NCBI GenBank assembly: GCA_963728995.1
Contig: CAVSMD010000003.1
Coordinates: 186,001-250,000 of the forward strand
Length of the DNA stretch: 64,000 bases
From: FEN-1219 sp963728995
GTDB taxonomy: Bacteria > Pseudomonadota > Gammaproteobacteria > Steroidobacterales > Rariloculaceae
Direction: 5' to 3'
The position numbers and the translations under genes are program-made. The notes under the pieces were generated by a model, which saw only the letters and a program-made list of their open reading frames with translations, was not told where the DNA came from and made no database searches. Shown one piece after another: positions 33,889 to 42,240 of this stretch (the first letter of the stretch is position 1; the number at the start of each line of letters is the position of its first letter).

Positions 33889-34527
33889 TCAATCGGGTCG
33901 CACGCGAGTCCCGCTCATGTTCCCGGTGCCTTCGCCCTGGAAGTTCGAGTCGTCCTCCTCGAAGGGGTTAGCCGGCGTCACCAGATAGACACGAGCCTTG
34001 TAAGCGCCGGAATAGCTGTCACCGGAGCGATCGAGCTTCACGACGGCGCGGATGTGGACGCGCAACATCGATGCGCCGTACCCGAAGTCCCAACCCATCG
34101 CGATGTGGTTGAGCGCATACGTCCGCGGACCGATCTTTCGCCACACTCCCTGGCAAATGTCGCCTTTGGCGGGGTCCCGCCCGGCCGAGAACATGAGCTC
34201 CGTGCCATCGGAATGCCACGCCTGGGTTCCGAAGTCCGGCGGTTGACCGTCGAGCTTGAATTCCCACAAGCCCACGATGGACTCGTCGTCACGCCGATCG
34301 TCCACGCGCACGAATGCACTCGAGGTATCAGCTGGCCGGTACGTCGCCGGCACGAACGGCGTCGGTGGGTTCTCCTTGGCGGGGCTCGACGAGTTGAGCG
34401 GCACCGTCAGGTGAAGCAGGCCATCCAGGCAACCCGCATTGGCCCGACCGGCCGCAACCGCAACTACACCGAAACACGGAACGAGCACAACGAGCTTCAA
34501 GAACCGTCGCCTTGCAGTGGCGTTCAT
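33889..34527 (-). CDS. Tat-exported protein of unknown function
   Basis: A 212-residue protein whose N-terminus, NATARRRFLKLVVLVPC, carries a twin-arginine motif (RRxFLK) before a hydrophobic stretch and an ANA cleavage site. The mature domain has IVGLWEFKLDGQPPDFGTQAWHSDGTELMFSAGRDPAKGDICQGVWRKIGPRTYALNHIAMGWD, a lipocalin-like pattern (WHSDGTE...CxGVWxxxGxxTYxLNHxAxxWD) found in several secreted proteins of unknown function. Start ATG 34525-34527. Confidence 0.75.
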   Translation of the reverse strand: MNATARRRFLKLVVLVPCFGVVAVAAGRANAGCLDGLLHLTVPLNSSSPAKENPPTPFVPATYRPADTSSAFVRVDDRRDDESIVGLWEFKLDGQPPDFGTQAWHSDGTELMFSAGRDPAKGDICQGVWRKIGPRTYALNHIAMGWDFGYGASMLRVHIRAVVKLDRSGDSYSGAYKARVYLVTPANPFEEDDSNFQGEGTGNMSGTRVRPD

Positions 34528-35008
34528 TTGAGGCCTCCCTTGTCGGTTATCGTTGGAGGAGGTGCATCGGCCGAGCGATTCTCCTCAGGCGGCGCCGAGC
34601 GCTTCCACGTCTTTCCGACGAAGGGCCACAGAACGGAGCCTCGATCGACCGACACCTCACGAGCGCGAAGCGTGTGACATGCGTCGCGTCGGAGCGGTCG
34701 GCGCCACTGAGCACATTGCGCACCCGTCGGCGACTTTTCGATGGCAGCGTCGTCAACAGGGGAACCGAACGTCTGATGCTTGGGAGCGTCCTCTTCGGCT
34801 GCGGTCCCCCCGATTCCAAACGCGAGCGACCGCTTTTGGGACGTTAATGACCGTTAGGGACAACCGGATGTGCAGCCGCTTTCGGGCCAGGGGCGCTCAT
34901 CGGTAGCACAGAGATGGCTAGCGTCGTGCCGTCACTCAGGCGAGCTGCCGCCGACCTGATTTGCGAACCCTGTCACGACTGTGTAAAGTCATGTGTAGGA
35001 GGAGACAC
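34528..35008. other. Intergenic stretch with degenerate repeat pieces
   Basis: No gene recognised. Between about 34826 and 34902 are pieces of the dispersed repeat (GACCGCTTTTGGGACGTT, GACCGTTAGGGAC, CAGCCGCTTTCGGGCCAGG). The stretch just before vapB (34965-35005) holds its promoter, including TGTAAAG near 34981. Confidence 0.45.
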
Positions 35009-35209
35009 ATGGCGACAAATCTCTCACTGGACCCTAAGCTGATAGAACAGGCCGTGAAGGTGGGTGGCGAGCGAACCAAGAAAGCGGCCGTTACCCGCGC
35101 CCTAGAGGAGTATGTCGCACGTCGTACGCAGAAACGATTGGTGGACCTGATGGGCAAGCTCGAGTGGGATCAGTCGTACGACTATAAGGTCGAGCGGTCT
35201 CGGCGGTGA
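35009..35209 (+). CDS. vapB: Type II antitoxin, VapB family
   Basis: A 66-residue antitoxin: MATNLSLDPKLIEQAVKVGGERTKKAAVTRALEEYVARRTQKRLVDLMGKLEWDQSYDYK. The N-terminal ribbon-helix-helix-type segment and the C-terminal toxin-binding tail (GKLEWDQSYDYK) fit the VapB/DUF2191 group. ATG follows AGGAGGAGA. Its stop overlaps the toxin start by 4 nt (GTGA). Confidence 0.9.
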   Translation: MATNLSLDPKLIEQAVKVGGERTKKAAVTRALEEYVARRTQKRLVDLMGKLEWDQSYDYKVERSRR

Positions 35210-35616
35210 CCTTGCTTGTCGATACCAGCGTATGGTCGCTCGCATTTCGCCGCGATGCCGATCTGGCGGAGCCACACGTTGAGGCCCTCCGTGCCGCACT
35301 TGACCGGGGCGACACCATCGTCACTACTGGGCTCATTCTGCAAGAGCTCCTGCAGGGCTTTGCAGGACCAAAGGCCCATAAGGAGCTTGTTGGGAAGTTT
35401 GCCGCTTTGCCGCTACTGGTCCCGGATCGAAAGGATCACATTGATGCCGCTGAACTTCGCAACCGCTGCAGACGCGCGGGAGTTCAGATGGGGACAATCG
35501 ACGCGCTAATTGCGCAGCTGTGCGTTCGACACAACCTCGCCCTCCTTACCACGGACGCGGACTTTGTGCTGGCGGCGAAGCATTGCCCTCTACGCGTTTG
35601 GAAGCCCGTCAAGTAG
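35206..35616 (+). CDS. vapC: Type II toxin, VapC (PIN ribonuclease)
   Basis: A 136-residue PIN-domain RNase. All four acidic residues are visible: D6 in LLVDTSVW, Glu in LILQELLQG, Asp in TIDALIAQL, Asp in LLTTDADF. VapC toxins cleave tRNA or rRNA when released from VapB. GTG start overlapping the vapB stop. Confidence 0.92.
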   Translation: MTLLVDTSVWSLAFRRDADLAEPHVEALRAALDRGDTIVTTGLILQELLQGFAGPKAHKELVGKFAALPLLVPDRKDHIDAAELRNRCRRAGVQMGTIDALIAQLCVRHNLALLTTDADFVLAAKHCPLRVWKPVK

Positions 35617-35714
35617 CGGCCCGGACGCCGCCGGTCGCGGGACGGAACTGGCAATCGAATGTTACGCCGATCCGGCCGCGATGGTTGTGGTGCGAACGTT
35701 GCAGCGTCGAGGTC

Positions 35715-35751
35715 AAACGGCCGCTTTCGCGGAATCCGGGACGTCGCAACG
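35715..35751. repeat. Dispersed intergenic repeat, partial copy
   Basis: CGGCCGCTTTCGCGGAATCC then GGGACGTCGCAACG, matching the second and third blocks of the repeat at 29661 (CCGCTTCCGCGGAATCCGCGACGTT). It lies between vapC and the lipoprotein gene; the first block is absent. Confidence 0.55.
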
Positions 35752-35799
35752 AACATACCCGACAGCGCCGATCGGCCGACTTCGGCCATGCGGGTCGTA

Positions 35800-36132
35800 T
35801 CAAATGTCGCCCAGTGAAATGCACGACTCGGCCGGAGAGATGGGTGGCACTCCAGGGACTACGCTATCGACATATGCAGTCGCCGAAACGCAGATGCGTC
35901 CACCCTGAACGCTTGCTGTATAGACGGCTGCATTTTCACAAGACACGCGCCAGACGTTTGGCCCATTGTGTATCTCACCCGAATTCACGACTCTGGTGCA
36001 TGGGAACCCTGCGCCTCGAACGGCGGCACCGAGGCGATCGGCTGAAAGCGCCGTACCGCGATCCGCGCACCCAATGACCAGAGTGAGGCCTATCGACGCG
36101 AGCGTCAGCTCGCAAAGTCGCTTCAGGCGCAT
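35800..36132 (-). CDS. Small lipoprotein of unknown function
   Basis: A 110-residue protein with signal sequence LCELTLASIGLTLVIGCADR (lipobox VIGC) and a short Cys-containing mature domain (FPCTRVV, WRVSCENAAVYTASVQGGRICVSATAY). ATG 36130-36132 with AGAGGTG upstream. It starts 4 nt after the stop of the upstream membrane protein, so they form a pair. No family recognised. Confidence 0.7.
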   Translation of the reverse strand: MRLKRLCELTLASIGLTLVIGCADRGTALSADRLGAAVRGAGFPCTRVVNSGEIHNGPNVWRVSCENAAVYTASVQGGRICVSATAYVDSVVPGVPPISPAESCISLGDI

Positions 36133-36136
36133 TGTG

Positions 36137-36409
36137 TCACCTCTGTTTCAGTTCGATCAAAACCGATCCGGGTCGACCGATATCCGGAGACGTCCGAAGA
36201 CCAGCGTCGGGAACGGCTTCTGTCGGCGCCTGAGCCTGCTTTAGCTCTGGCGCTGGGAGTAGTGGAACCGCTGGCCGTTTGCTGGACTCTCCACCTGTGG
36301 TCGAAGGCTGCACCAACGGCGTTTCTCCGACCTCTGCTTCTGGAGCGGGAGAACCGATGTGGAAACCAACGAACGCAAGAACCAACACGGCGACAGTTAA
36401 CAAGGTCAC
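36137..36409 (-). CDS. Single-pass membrane protein of unknown function
   Basis: A 90-residue protein with one N-terminal helix (LLTVAVLVLAFVGFHIG) and a disordered Pro/Ala/Glu-rich tail. Start GTG 36407-36409 is the only reasonable one; there is no strong ribosome site. Its close spacing to the lipoprotein gene is the main support for reality. Confidence 0.45.
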   Translation of the reverse strand: MTLLTVAVLVLAFVGFHIGSPAPEAEVGETPLVQPSTTGGESSKRPAVPLLPAPELKQAQAPTEAVPDAGLRTSPDIGRPGSVLIELKQR

Positions 36410-36491
36410 GCTCGATACAAGGGTCGCGCGTCTGATGATTAGCCACCTCGCGGCTGTGCACGGAACGCCTGCTTTGGGTCGTTAGGTCACC

Positions 36492-36562
36492 TGCTCGATT
36501 CTACTCGGAAATGGCCGCTTTCACCGCCCGGAGACGTTCAACCGCGCACCCATCACAGCCGG
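36492..36562. repeat. Dispersed intergenic repeat, long copy
   Basis: CGATTCTACTCGGAAATGG then CCGCTTTCACCG and GGAGACGTTCAACC, followed by GCGCACCCATCACAGCCGG. From 36515 on, about 48 bp are nearly identical to 39181-39229, making these two the best-conserved pair of the family. A GTTAGGT heptamer lies just upstream at 36481. Confidence 0.7.
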
Positions 36563-36633
36563 TCTCACTTCGTTTCATTGCTCTTCGGCACTCGCCTTGG
36601 ACGACTTCAGGACCGCTCTGGGTCGGTAAGCCG

Positions 36634-36690
36634 CCTTCGTGATTCTACCCAGCAACAGCCGCTTTCACGCACGCCAGACCTTCAAACCGC
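36634..36690. repeat. Dispersed intergenic repeat copy
   Basis: GCCTTCGTGATTCTACCC is identical in its first 16 bases to the copy at 29661, then CAACAGCCGCTTTCACG and CCAGACCTTCAAACCG. The region 36410-36726 contains two copies of the repeat and no recognised gene. Confidence 0.65.
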
Positions 36691-36726
36691 AGACCGCGCA
36701 GCCCGCACGCTGCCGCGGCATATTCC

Positions 36727-37752
36727 TTACCTTTGCTCGGCCTGCGCTGCGTCCACGAGCAAGACGATCTTCCCTTCGGCATGGCCGGCCATGCTGTAGG
36801 CTCGTGCCTGAGACGCGTCCGCGAGCGGGAATGATTTGTCGATGTTGATCTCGAGCTTGCCGGCGCTCACCAGCGACGCGACCTGCTCATAGATGCGGCG
36901 CGCGACGTCGGCGGCACTGCTATAGGGAGCGCACTTCAGGCCCGCTTGCGCGCACTGCGCGTCGAGGTCGTGCGACCCCGTGCTGACAAACCAGCCGCCA
37001 CGAGGCAGCGTTTTTATTGCGCGGATAGCGGTTTCGCCGCCGACTGTATCGATCGCGGCATCAACGCGCCCGACCTGGGTTTCGAAGTCGACCTTCGTGT
37101 AGTCGATCACCTGATCCACGCCGATGGAGCGTAGATACGCGTTGTGTCGTGCCGAAGCCGTGCCGATGACATATGCGCCTCTGGCCTTGGCCGCCTGCGC
37201 CGCAGCGCTGCCGACGCCCCCCGCCACGCCGGTGATCAACACACGTTGTCCTTTCGTGACCTCGGTGGCATCGATGACCCTGACACCGGTCACGGTCGCG
37301 ATCCCCAAGCCGGCTGCTTGCGCATAAGTGATGTTCGCGGGCTTCCGCACGACGTTTGCGACAGCTGCCACCGCATACTCGGCATAAGCACCGTTGAGAG
37401 CACCGCGACGACGAACCGCGATGCCGAATACCGGGTCACCAATGCTGAAGCCCATCACGCCGTCGCCGAGCGCTGCGACGACTCCGGCAAGGTCGCCGCC
37501 GGGAATCTGATCATCCGAAGGTGCACCGCTCTTCCAGTCGGCCGGATTCACGGCTGCCGCGTAGATGCGGATCAAGACTTCATTGGCAGCAGGCGTGGGC
37601 ACCGGCACTGTCTGAAGCTGCAGCGCAACGCTGCCGGCCTTTTGCAGAATGGCCCGCTGCTCCTTCGGCAGCGCGGCCTGGGCCAGGCTCAGACAAGTAG
37701 CGAGCAGACCCGCTATCGCCAGACGCGACAGCAACGAGATACGTGAGTTCAT
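36727..37752 (-). CDS. NADP-dependent quinone-type oxidoreductase with signal peptide
   Basis: A 341-residue MDR-family (zinc-independent alcohol dehydrogenase-like) protein. GroES-like part: PVPTPAANEVLIRIYAAAVNPADWKSG; Rossmann motif GVAGGVGSAAAQAAKARG; later VDAAIDTVGGETAIRA. No zinc-binding Cys cluster. Unusually it begins NSRISLLSRLAIAGLLATCLSLAQAA, a Sec-type signal peptide, implying export although its cofactor is cytoplasmic. ATG 37752 has GAGG at 6 nt; ATG 37758 is 2 codons earlier. Confidence 0.85.
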   Translation of the reverse strand: MNSRISLLSRLAIAGLLATCLSLAQAALPKEQRAILQKAGSVALQLQTVPVPTPAANEVLIRIYAAAVNPADWKSGAPSDDQIPGGDLAGVVAALGDGVMGFSIGDPVFGIAVRRRGALNGAYAEYAVAAVANVVRKPANITYAQAAGLGIATVTGVRVIDATEVTKGQRVLITGVAGGVGSAAAQAAKARGAYVIGTASARHNAYLRSIGVDQVIDYTKVDFETQVGRVDAAIDTVGGETAIRAIKTLPRGGWFVSTGSHDLDAQCAQAGLKCAPYSSAADVARRIYEQVASLVSAGKLEINIDKSFPLADASQARAYSMAGHAEGKIVLLVDAAQAEQR

Positions 37753-37854
37753 GTCCATCCTCTATTGAAAGCCAAGAGGCAGTAACTGCAGAAACCGGTC
37801 AACAGTGGCGCCGACTTCGTCACGACACCTCCCACCCGAGGCCTCGCGACCGAA

Positions 37855-38940
37855 TTATCGGTTCGCGGGAAAACGCGCGATCCGATCGTCATTGCTGCCT
37901 ACCCAGATGCCGTCGCCCACCCGCATGGCCGAGCTCACGGCCTGCATCGCGGCCGTTTGATCCGCGCCGCCGAGTCGCGAGAAGGCCAGCGTCTCCGGAT
38001 CGACTTCCAGCACCGACCAGCCCGTGGCGCAGCTCGCGCCGCTGCACACCGTAGGCGCGACATAGTTGGGACCGGCGGTCAGCAGCTTGCCATTGGGGCC
38101 CCAGTGGATGTTGTCCGGCCGAATGGGCACTGACACCGCGCGTTTGGTCATAGGCGTTGCCCGGCGATCGAAACGAACCAGTTCCTGCGAACCGATGGCG
38201 GCAACGTAGATGTAGCGCTCGTCCTTCGAGACATCGATGCCGTTCGGCAGCGACATCTCGGTGCCGGCCAACGGCTGCGGTTGGCCGCCCGGATGCCACT
38301 CGACCAGATGGCCGGTGATGCCGACCGGTGCGCTTCCGCCACCCCTGAAGTTCTGGTCCCTCATTCTGGTCGCGATGAAGCCACCGTCGGCGAGCCGGGC
38401 GACGCTGTTGTGGTAGCTGTCCTGCTGCAGAAGGACGCAGCCCTTCCAGGTGAGGATCGGCGCCGCGCCGCGAAGGTCGAGATCGTAGATTTCGATAGCC
38501 TCGCGCGCGCCGTGGCTCGTGGTGTAGAGGCTGAAGTGCCGGGGGGACGTCTCCGCCAGGCTGAGGCCATGCGTGTCGAAGGCCTGCAGGTTCAGCGGCC
38601 CCGGACAGTCGGGATAGGCAAGCGTGTCGTGCTGCAACGTGAACGTGGCGTTATGGATCAGCTCCGACTGCGTCCGTGCCACAGGATCGATCAGATACAG
38701 GTGCCCGGGTGCGCGGTGACCGGACACGAGCAGAAAGCCGGTGGATCCCACGGTCAGAATATCTTCCGGGACGACGAGGTCACAAATGTAGGTCAGCCCC
38801 TGCTCGCTGCGACAGTCAGACGAGGGCGCGCCGTTCGCCTCCTGAGCGCGGACGGGGGATGTGATCAGGGCGGTGAAAAGCACGACGGCGACGGCAGCCG
38901 CCGCTTCCCGTACACGGTAGATTTCGCCAAGCCATCGCAC
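37855..38940 (-). CDS. Secreted SMP-30/gluconolactonase-like propeller protein
   Basis: A 361-residue protein with an N-terminal hydrophobic signal (AAVAVVLFTALITSPVRAQ) and beta-propeller blades: GHLYLIDPVARTQSEL, DSYHNSVARLADGGFIATRMRD, MSLPNGIDVSKDERYIYVAAIGSQELVRFDR, DNIHWGPNGKLLTAG. The NG-I-x-x-S-x-D pattern is that of SMP-30-type lactonases and paraoxonase-like proteins. GTG start at 38940. It lies upstream of the oxidoreductase on the same strand. Confidence 0.78.
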   Translation of the reverse strand: MRWLGEIYRVREAAAAVAVVLFTALITSPVRAQEANGAPSSDCRSEQGLTYICDLVVPEDILTVGSTGFLLVSGHRAPGHLYLIDPVARTQSELIHNATFTLQHDTLAYPDCPGPLNLQAFDTHGLSLAETSPRHFSLYTTSHGAREAIEIYDLDLRGAAPILTWKGCVLLQQDSYHNSVARLADGGFIATRMRDQNFRGGGSAPVGITGHLVEWHPGGQPQPLAGTEMSLPNGIDVSKDERYIYVAAIGSQELVRFDRRATPMTKRAVSVPIRPDNIHWGPNGKLLTAGPNYVAPTVCSGASCATGWSVLEVDPETLAFSRLGGADQTAAMQAVSSAMRVGDGIWVGSNDDRIARFPANR

Positions 38941-39023
38941 GTCGTACTCCTTATTCCACTTCGTCTAGATTATCTGGTCTGTGTGGATTTTCTTCATCGT
39001 TATCGAATCAGTGTCTTCGGCGC

Positions 39024-39183
39024 TCATCCAGGGACTTGCGTCATCAGCAACATCCGTTTGGAGCCGACCACGAACAGTGCGCTGTCGAGCCCGCCAAATC
39101 CCTGAGGGTGAGTGAATCCGGCGTCGGCGAGCGTGGCGCGCAGTTCGCGGCGCGTGTAGATGCGCTCGTTGTTCTGATGCGCC
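39024..39183 (-). pseudogene. C-terminal remnant of a SAM-dependent methyltransferase
   Basis: On the minus strand about 53 codons read HQNNERIYTRRELRATLADAGFTHPQGFGGLDSALFVVGSKRMLLMTQVPG then stop. The pattern (YTRRELxxxLxxAGF...GGL.......GS.RMLLM) is the tail of class I methyltransferases. The fragment begins exactly where a dispersed repeat copy (39181) ends it, so its 5' part appears replaced. The flanks 38941-39023 and 39232-39454 hold no other gene. Confidence 0.6.
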
Positions 39184-39231
39184 GCTTTCACCGTCCGGAG
39201 ACGTTCAACCTCGCACCCATCACAGCCGGGT
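39181..39231. repeat. Dispersed intergenic repeat copy
   Basis: GCCGCTTTCACCG, GGAGACGTTCAACC, TCGCACCCATCACAGCCGGG: about 48 of 50 positions match the copy at 36515-36562. It directly abuts the methyltransferase fragment. Confidence 0.7.
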
Positions 39232-39266
39232 CCGGTAGAGCCACAAGGTCGAACCCGGTCCGGAGA

Positions 39267-39302
39267 ATTCTACAGCTGAATGTCCCGCTTCGGCTGTAGC
39301 AC
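39267..39302. repeat. Dispersed repeat, divergent partial copy
   Basis: GAATTCTACAGCTGAATGTCC then CGCTTCGGCTGTAGC; the ATTCTAC and GAATGTCC-CGCTT blocks match the copy at 43295. CTACAGC and GCTGTAG also form a short inverted repeat here. Confidence 0.4.
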
Positions 39303-39454
39303 GGCCCCTCAAATGCACGGAGCCGCGCCGTCGATTCCTTGATTTGAGCCCAGGCGTGCGGCACGCTCCAATATCTAGCCGGACGGTTTTCGGCTTCTTT
39401 TCGGTGGCTACGTGACGGCACCTGGTGCCGCTCACAACTTTGCGGAGGCGCAAA

Positions 39455-39847
39455 ATGATTAGACGAGCTTTGGGATGTGCCCTCATGGTTGGGGGGCTGA
39501 TGGCCGGTGCCGCGGTCCAGGCGCATCATTCGACCGCCGGCGTGTACGACCCGGCGAAGGAAGAAGAAGTCACGGGCACGCTGGCCGGTATCAAGTTCGT
39601 GAATCCGCACGGATCGATAACGCTTACGGTGAAGAACGCCGACGGCACGACCACCGACTGGGTGTTCACGACCGGTTCGGCTACCGCACTCGCGCAGCGC
39701 GGGATCAGCAAAGTCGGCCCGAACGCGCTGAAGATGGGCGAAGTGTTGACGGTGACGTTCACCCCGGCACGAAACGGCGCTCCACTGGGCGGCCTCAAGA
39801 CGGTCAAGCGGGCGGACGGCTCGGTCATCGAACCCCCCGCCAATTAA
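39455..39847 (+). CDS. DUF6152 family secreted protein
   Basis: A 130-residue protein with signal peptide (LGCALMVGGLMAGAAVQA) and the DUF6152 hallmark HHSTAGVYDPAKEEEVTGTLAGIKFVNPHGSITLTVKN. The HHS and NPHG motifs may bind metal, but no function is established. ATG 39455 follows GGAGG. It is followed closely by a large secreted protein on the same strand; DUF6152 genes often neighbour such proteins. Confidence 0.88.
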   Translation: MIRRALGCALMVGGLMAGAAVQAHHSTAGVYDPAKEEEVTGTLAGIKFVNPHGSITLTVKNADGTTTDWVFTTGSATALAQRGISKVGPNALKMGEVLTVTFTPARNGAPLGGLKTVKRADGSVIEPPAN

Positions 39848-39890
39848 TGAACCGCACCCTCGACTGGAGCTGACTACGGTGGAAATCACG

Positions 39891-41726
39891 ATGGCTTCTC
39901 GAAAGAGAATGATGCGGAGCGGTGTCGCAATCGTCGCGACTCTGATGATCGGCGTGCCGTCCCTGTCGAGCGCTCAAGCTCAAAGCGCAGCCACGGCAAC
40001 GGCAGCCGGCGACCAAGCGCCCGCGCGCCGTCCGGGCGGCGGCCGAGGCGGCGAGCCGGAGTACACCCCTGCAGCCGGCGCCAAAGACCTGAAGTCGGTC
40101 CTGTTCAACTGGGCCTGGTACACGGGCATGCTGCGGAGCACCGAGGAACGCGATCTGATCATGACGCTCGTCTATCAGGGCAAGGGCACCCTCCAGATGG
40201 ACGGACAGCCCTGCAATGTGACGATGTACCGAGCCGACATCACCTACCGCGCGTCCGGCGAGCGGATCCGGATCACCGGCACTCGGCCCAATGGCCAGAG
40301 TTGCTCGGCTATCGAAGTGCTCAGTGGTGCCTATGCCTGGAACGAAGACATTCTGGGTGCCGAGCTGGTCCCCGGCCAAGGCAAAGCCACTCCGATGCCG
40401 GCAACCGTAGAGGAACGGATGATTCGGCTGTGGGCAAGCCCCCAGGGTGCGTGGAAGGCCGCCATGGCCGGCACGGAGTTCCCGAACCCGCCTGAAGTGG
40501 CAGCCCGACCGCAACGGGTCCCCGCCGAGGTCATGACGGCAGGTAAAACGTCGGTCAAATGGGAACGCAACAAGCCGATGGTGACGTTCCCGATCCCGGG
40601 CATCCCCGCGGCGACGGCCACTGCCACCCTAGACGCGAAATTCATGCCCGAGAGTGTCGTGGTGAAAAATGGCGCGAACACGTACGAGTTCACTTACAGC
40701 AACTACAAAGATTGGAACACCGAGCTCAACCCCGCCGAGGTGTTCTATGCCGGCAAGATGACGGAGAAGAAGAACGGTACCGTCGTCCGCGACATCACGA
40801 CCACGGTCACGGAAACGGGCCAGATGTATGTCGTGGTGCCCGTGCCGACAAGCATCAAGGCGGCGATCAAGCCCACGCATCAGCCTCCGAACTGGACGCT
40901 GACGCCCGAGCCACCCGTGACGAAGACTGCCGCCGTCGCCACGCCGCGCCGCGCCGATGGGAAGCCGGACCTTTCCGGAGACTGGGGTCGCGCCTTCAAT
41001 CCCATCGCGGGTAATGGCAACCGTCGATGCGGCCCAACGCAGGTGAAGGGTGGCGGAATCAACCCCGAGAACGGCTGCACGGGCGGGCAAGATAACTTCT
41101 GGGTGGAATACGAGTGGATCTCGCCCTCGCGGTTTGGGGTGCTAGGTCTGCCCATGTACAAGCCCGAGTACTGGGACAAGATCCAGGAGCTCGATCAGTG
41201 GACGAACAGGGACGATCCCGTCATGACGTGCCTGCCCCTGGGACTCCCGCGGCACGGCACGCCCACGCGCATCGTCCAAACCGATAAGGACGTCATCTTC
41301 TTTTATCCAATCAATGCCGATTACGGTGGCGGCAACAACGAATACCGCGACATCCCCACGGACGGTCGCGCGCGGACCAAGCAGCAGGAGAACCTCGCAA
41401 CGTTCTATGGGCAGAGCATAGGCGCCTGGCAAGGGGACACGCTCGTCATCGACTCCATTAACTTCGACGATTCGACGTGGTTGGGCCGAGGTGGCTTCAT
41501 CCACTCCGGTAGCATGCACATCGTCGAGAAGCTCACCCGTGTCGGCAACGACCTCCGCTACGACATGACGATCGAAGATCCGGAGATGTTCATCGAGCCC
41601 TGGGTGATGCCGACCCGCGTCCTGCACCTGGACGAGGCGGCGACTACCAGCGGCCGAGTCCAGGCAGAGCGCGCGAATTGCGAAGTGTACGAAGAGGGCA
41701 ACGAAACGCGTCAGGTTCGACACTGA
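39891..41726 (+). CDS. Large secreted protein of the 'ADGKPDLSG' family
   Basis: A 611-residue exported protein: signal peptide region MRSGVAIVATLMIGVPSLSSAQAQ, an N-terminal domain (~45-310), then a C-terminal domain opening with RRADGKPDLSGDW and containing CLPLGLPRHGTPTRIVQTDKDVIFFY, GQSIGAWQGDTLVIDSINFDDSTWLG, MHIVEKLTRVGNDLRYDMTIEDPEMF. This C-terminal module is common in soil bacteria next to DUF6152 and has no known activity; another copy is at 60757-61815. GTG 39879 in frame is an alternative start. Confidence 0.8.
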   Translation: MASRKRMMRSGVAIVATLMIGVPSLSSAQAQSAATATAAGDQAPARRPGGGRGGEPEYTPAAGAKDLKSVLFNWAWYTGMLRSTEERDLIMTLVYQGKGTLQMDGQPCNVTMYRADITYRASGERIRITGTRPNGQSCSAIEVLSGAYAWNEDILGAELVPGQGKATPMPATVEERMIRLWASPQGAWKAAMAGTEFPNPPEVAARPQRVPAEVMTAGKTSVKWERNKPMVTFPIPGIPAATATATLDAKFMPESVVVKNGANTYEFTYSNYKDWNTELNPAEVFYAGKMTEKKNGTVVRDITTTVTETGQMYVVVPVPTSIKAAIKPTHQPPNWTLTPEPPVTKTAAVATPRRADGKPDLSGDWGRAFNPIAGNGNRRCGPTQVKGGGINPENGCTGGQDNFWVEYEWISPSRFGVLGLPMYKPEYWDKIQELDQWTNRDDPVMTCLPLGLPRHGTPTRIVQTDKDVIFFYPINADYGGGNNEYRDIPTDGRARTKQQENLATFYGQSIGAWQGDTLVIDSINFDDSTWLGRGGFIHSGSMHIVEKLTRVGNDLRYDMTIEDPEMFIEPWVMPTRVLHLDEAATTSGRVQAERANCEVYEEGNETRQVRH

Positions 41727-41796
41727 GAGCGGGGCGCGCGATGAGCGTAGCGCCCGGCAACTGGCTCGTGGTGGCTGCGGATCAGGCGTCCGAGCG

Positions 41797-42200
41797 TCAT
41801 CGAAGCAATGGGCGGAGTCTCGCTTCGCGCGACCAGAGTCCACCCCACATGAGCACACCGAGATAAACACCGAAGAGCACGTGCGAGAACAGCGGGCTAC
41901 CCACACGCAAGTGCGTCGCCACGGCGCCGCCCAGAAAGCCCGTCAGCAGGATTGCCCGAGCACGGAGGTGCGCGGCACCACGTAGAGCACGGTACAGACG
42001 AGCAAGAGCAGGCCGAGCCCGCGGGCCATCGCTGCGCCGGGGAAACCGAGCGGGCCGCCGGACTCGAGCACGACTGGCAGCGCAAGCAGCTTCATGGTCG
42101 CGTCCATCAGCAGGAACGCGATCACGAGGCCACTCATCGCCCACCCGATCCAGAAGGCGCGACTGCGGCCCACACCCCTCGCTCGATCCGTCGTTTCCAT
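41797..42200 (-). pseudogene. DoxX family membrane protein, frameshifted
   Basis: N-terminal frame from 42200: RAFWIGWAMSGLVIAFLLMDATMKLLALP...LYVVPRTSVLG; the second frame continues AILLTGFLGGAVATHLRVGSPLFSHVLFGVYLGVLMWGG. This is a four-helix DoxX-like protein. One missing base in the CTCGGG run near 41955 separates them; adding one G gives 134 residues. Sequence is otherwise intact. Confidence 0.8.
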
Positions 42201-42240
42201 CTCAAGCCTTCGCCGCGGCGCCTCCGGTGTTCAGAGCATC

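Noticed and set aside
29631..36560. Integron attC sites, prompted by GTTAGGT/GTTAGGG heptamers and GTTCAAC near the dispersed repeats
   Set aside because: In attC the RYYYAAC box must precede GTTRRRY. Here the boxes occur in the opposite order on both strands, no integrase gene is seen, and gene orientations are mixed.
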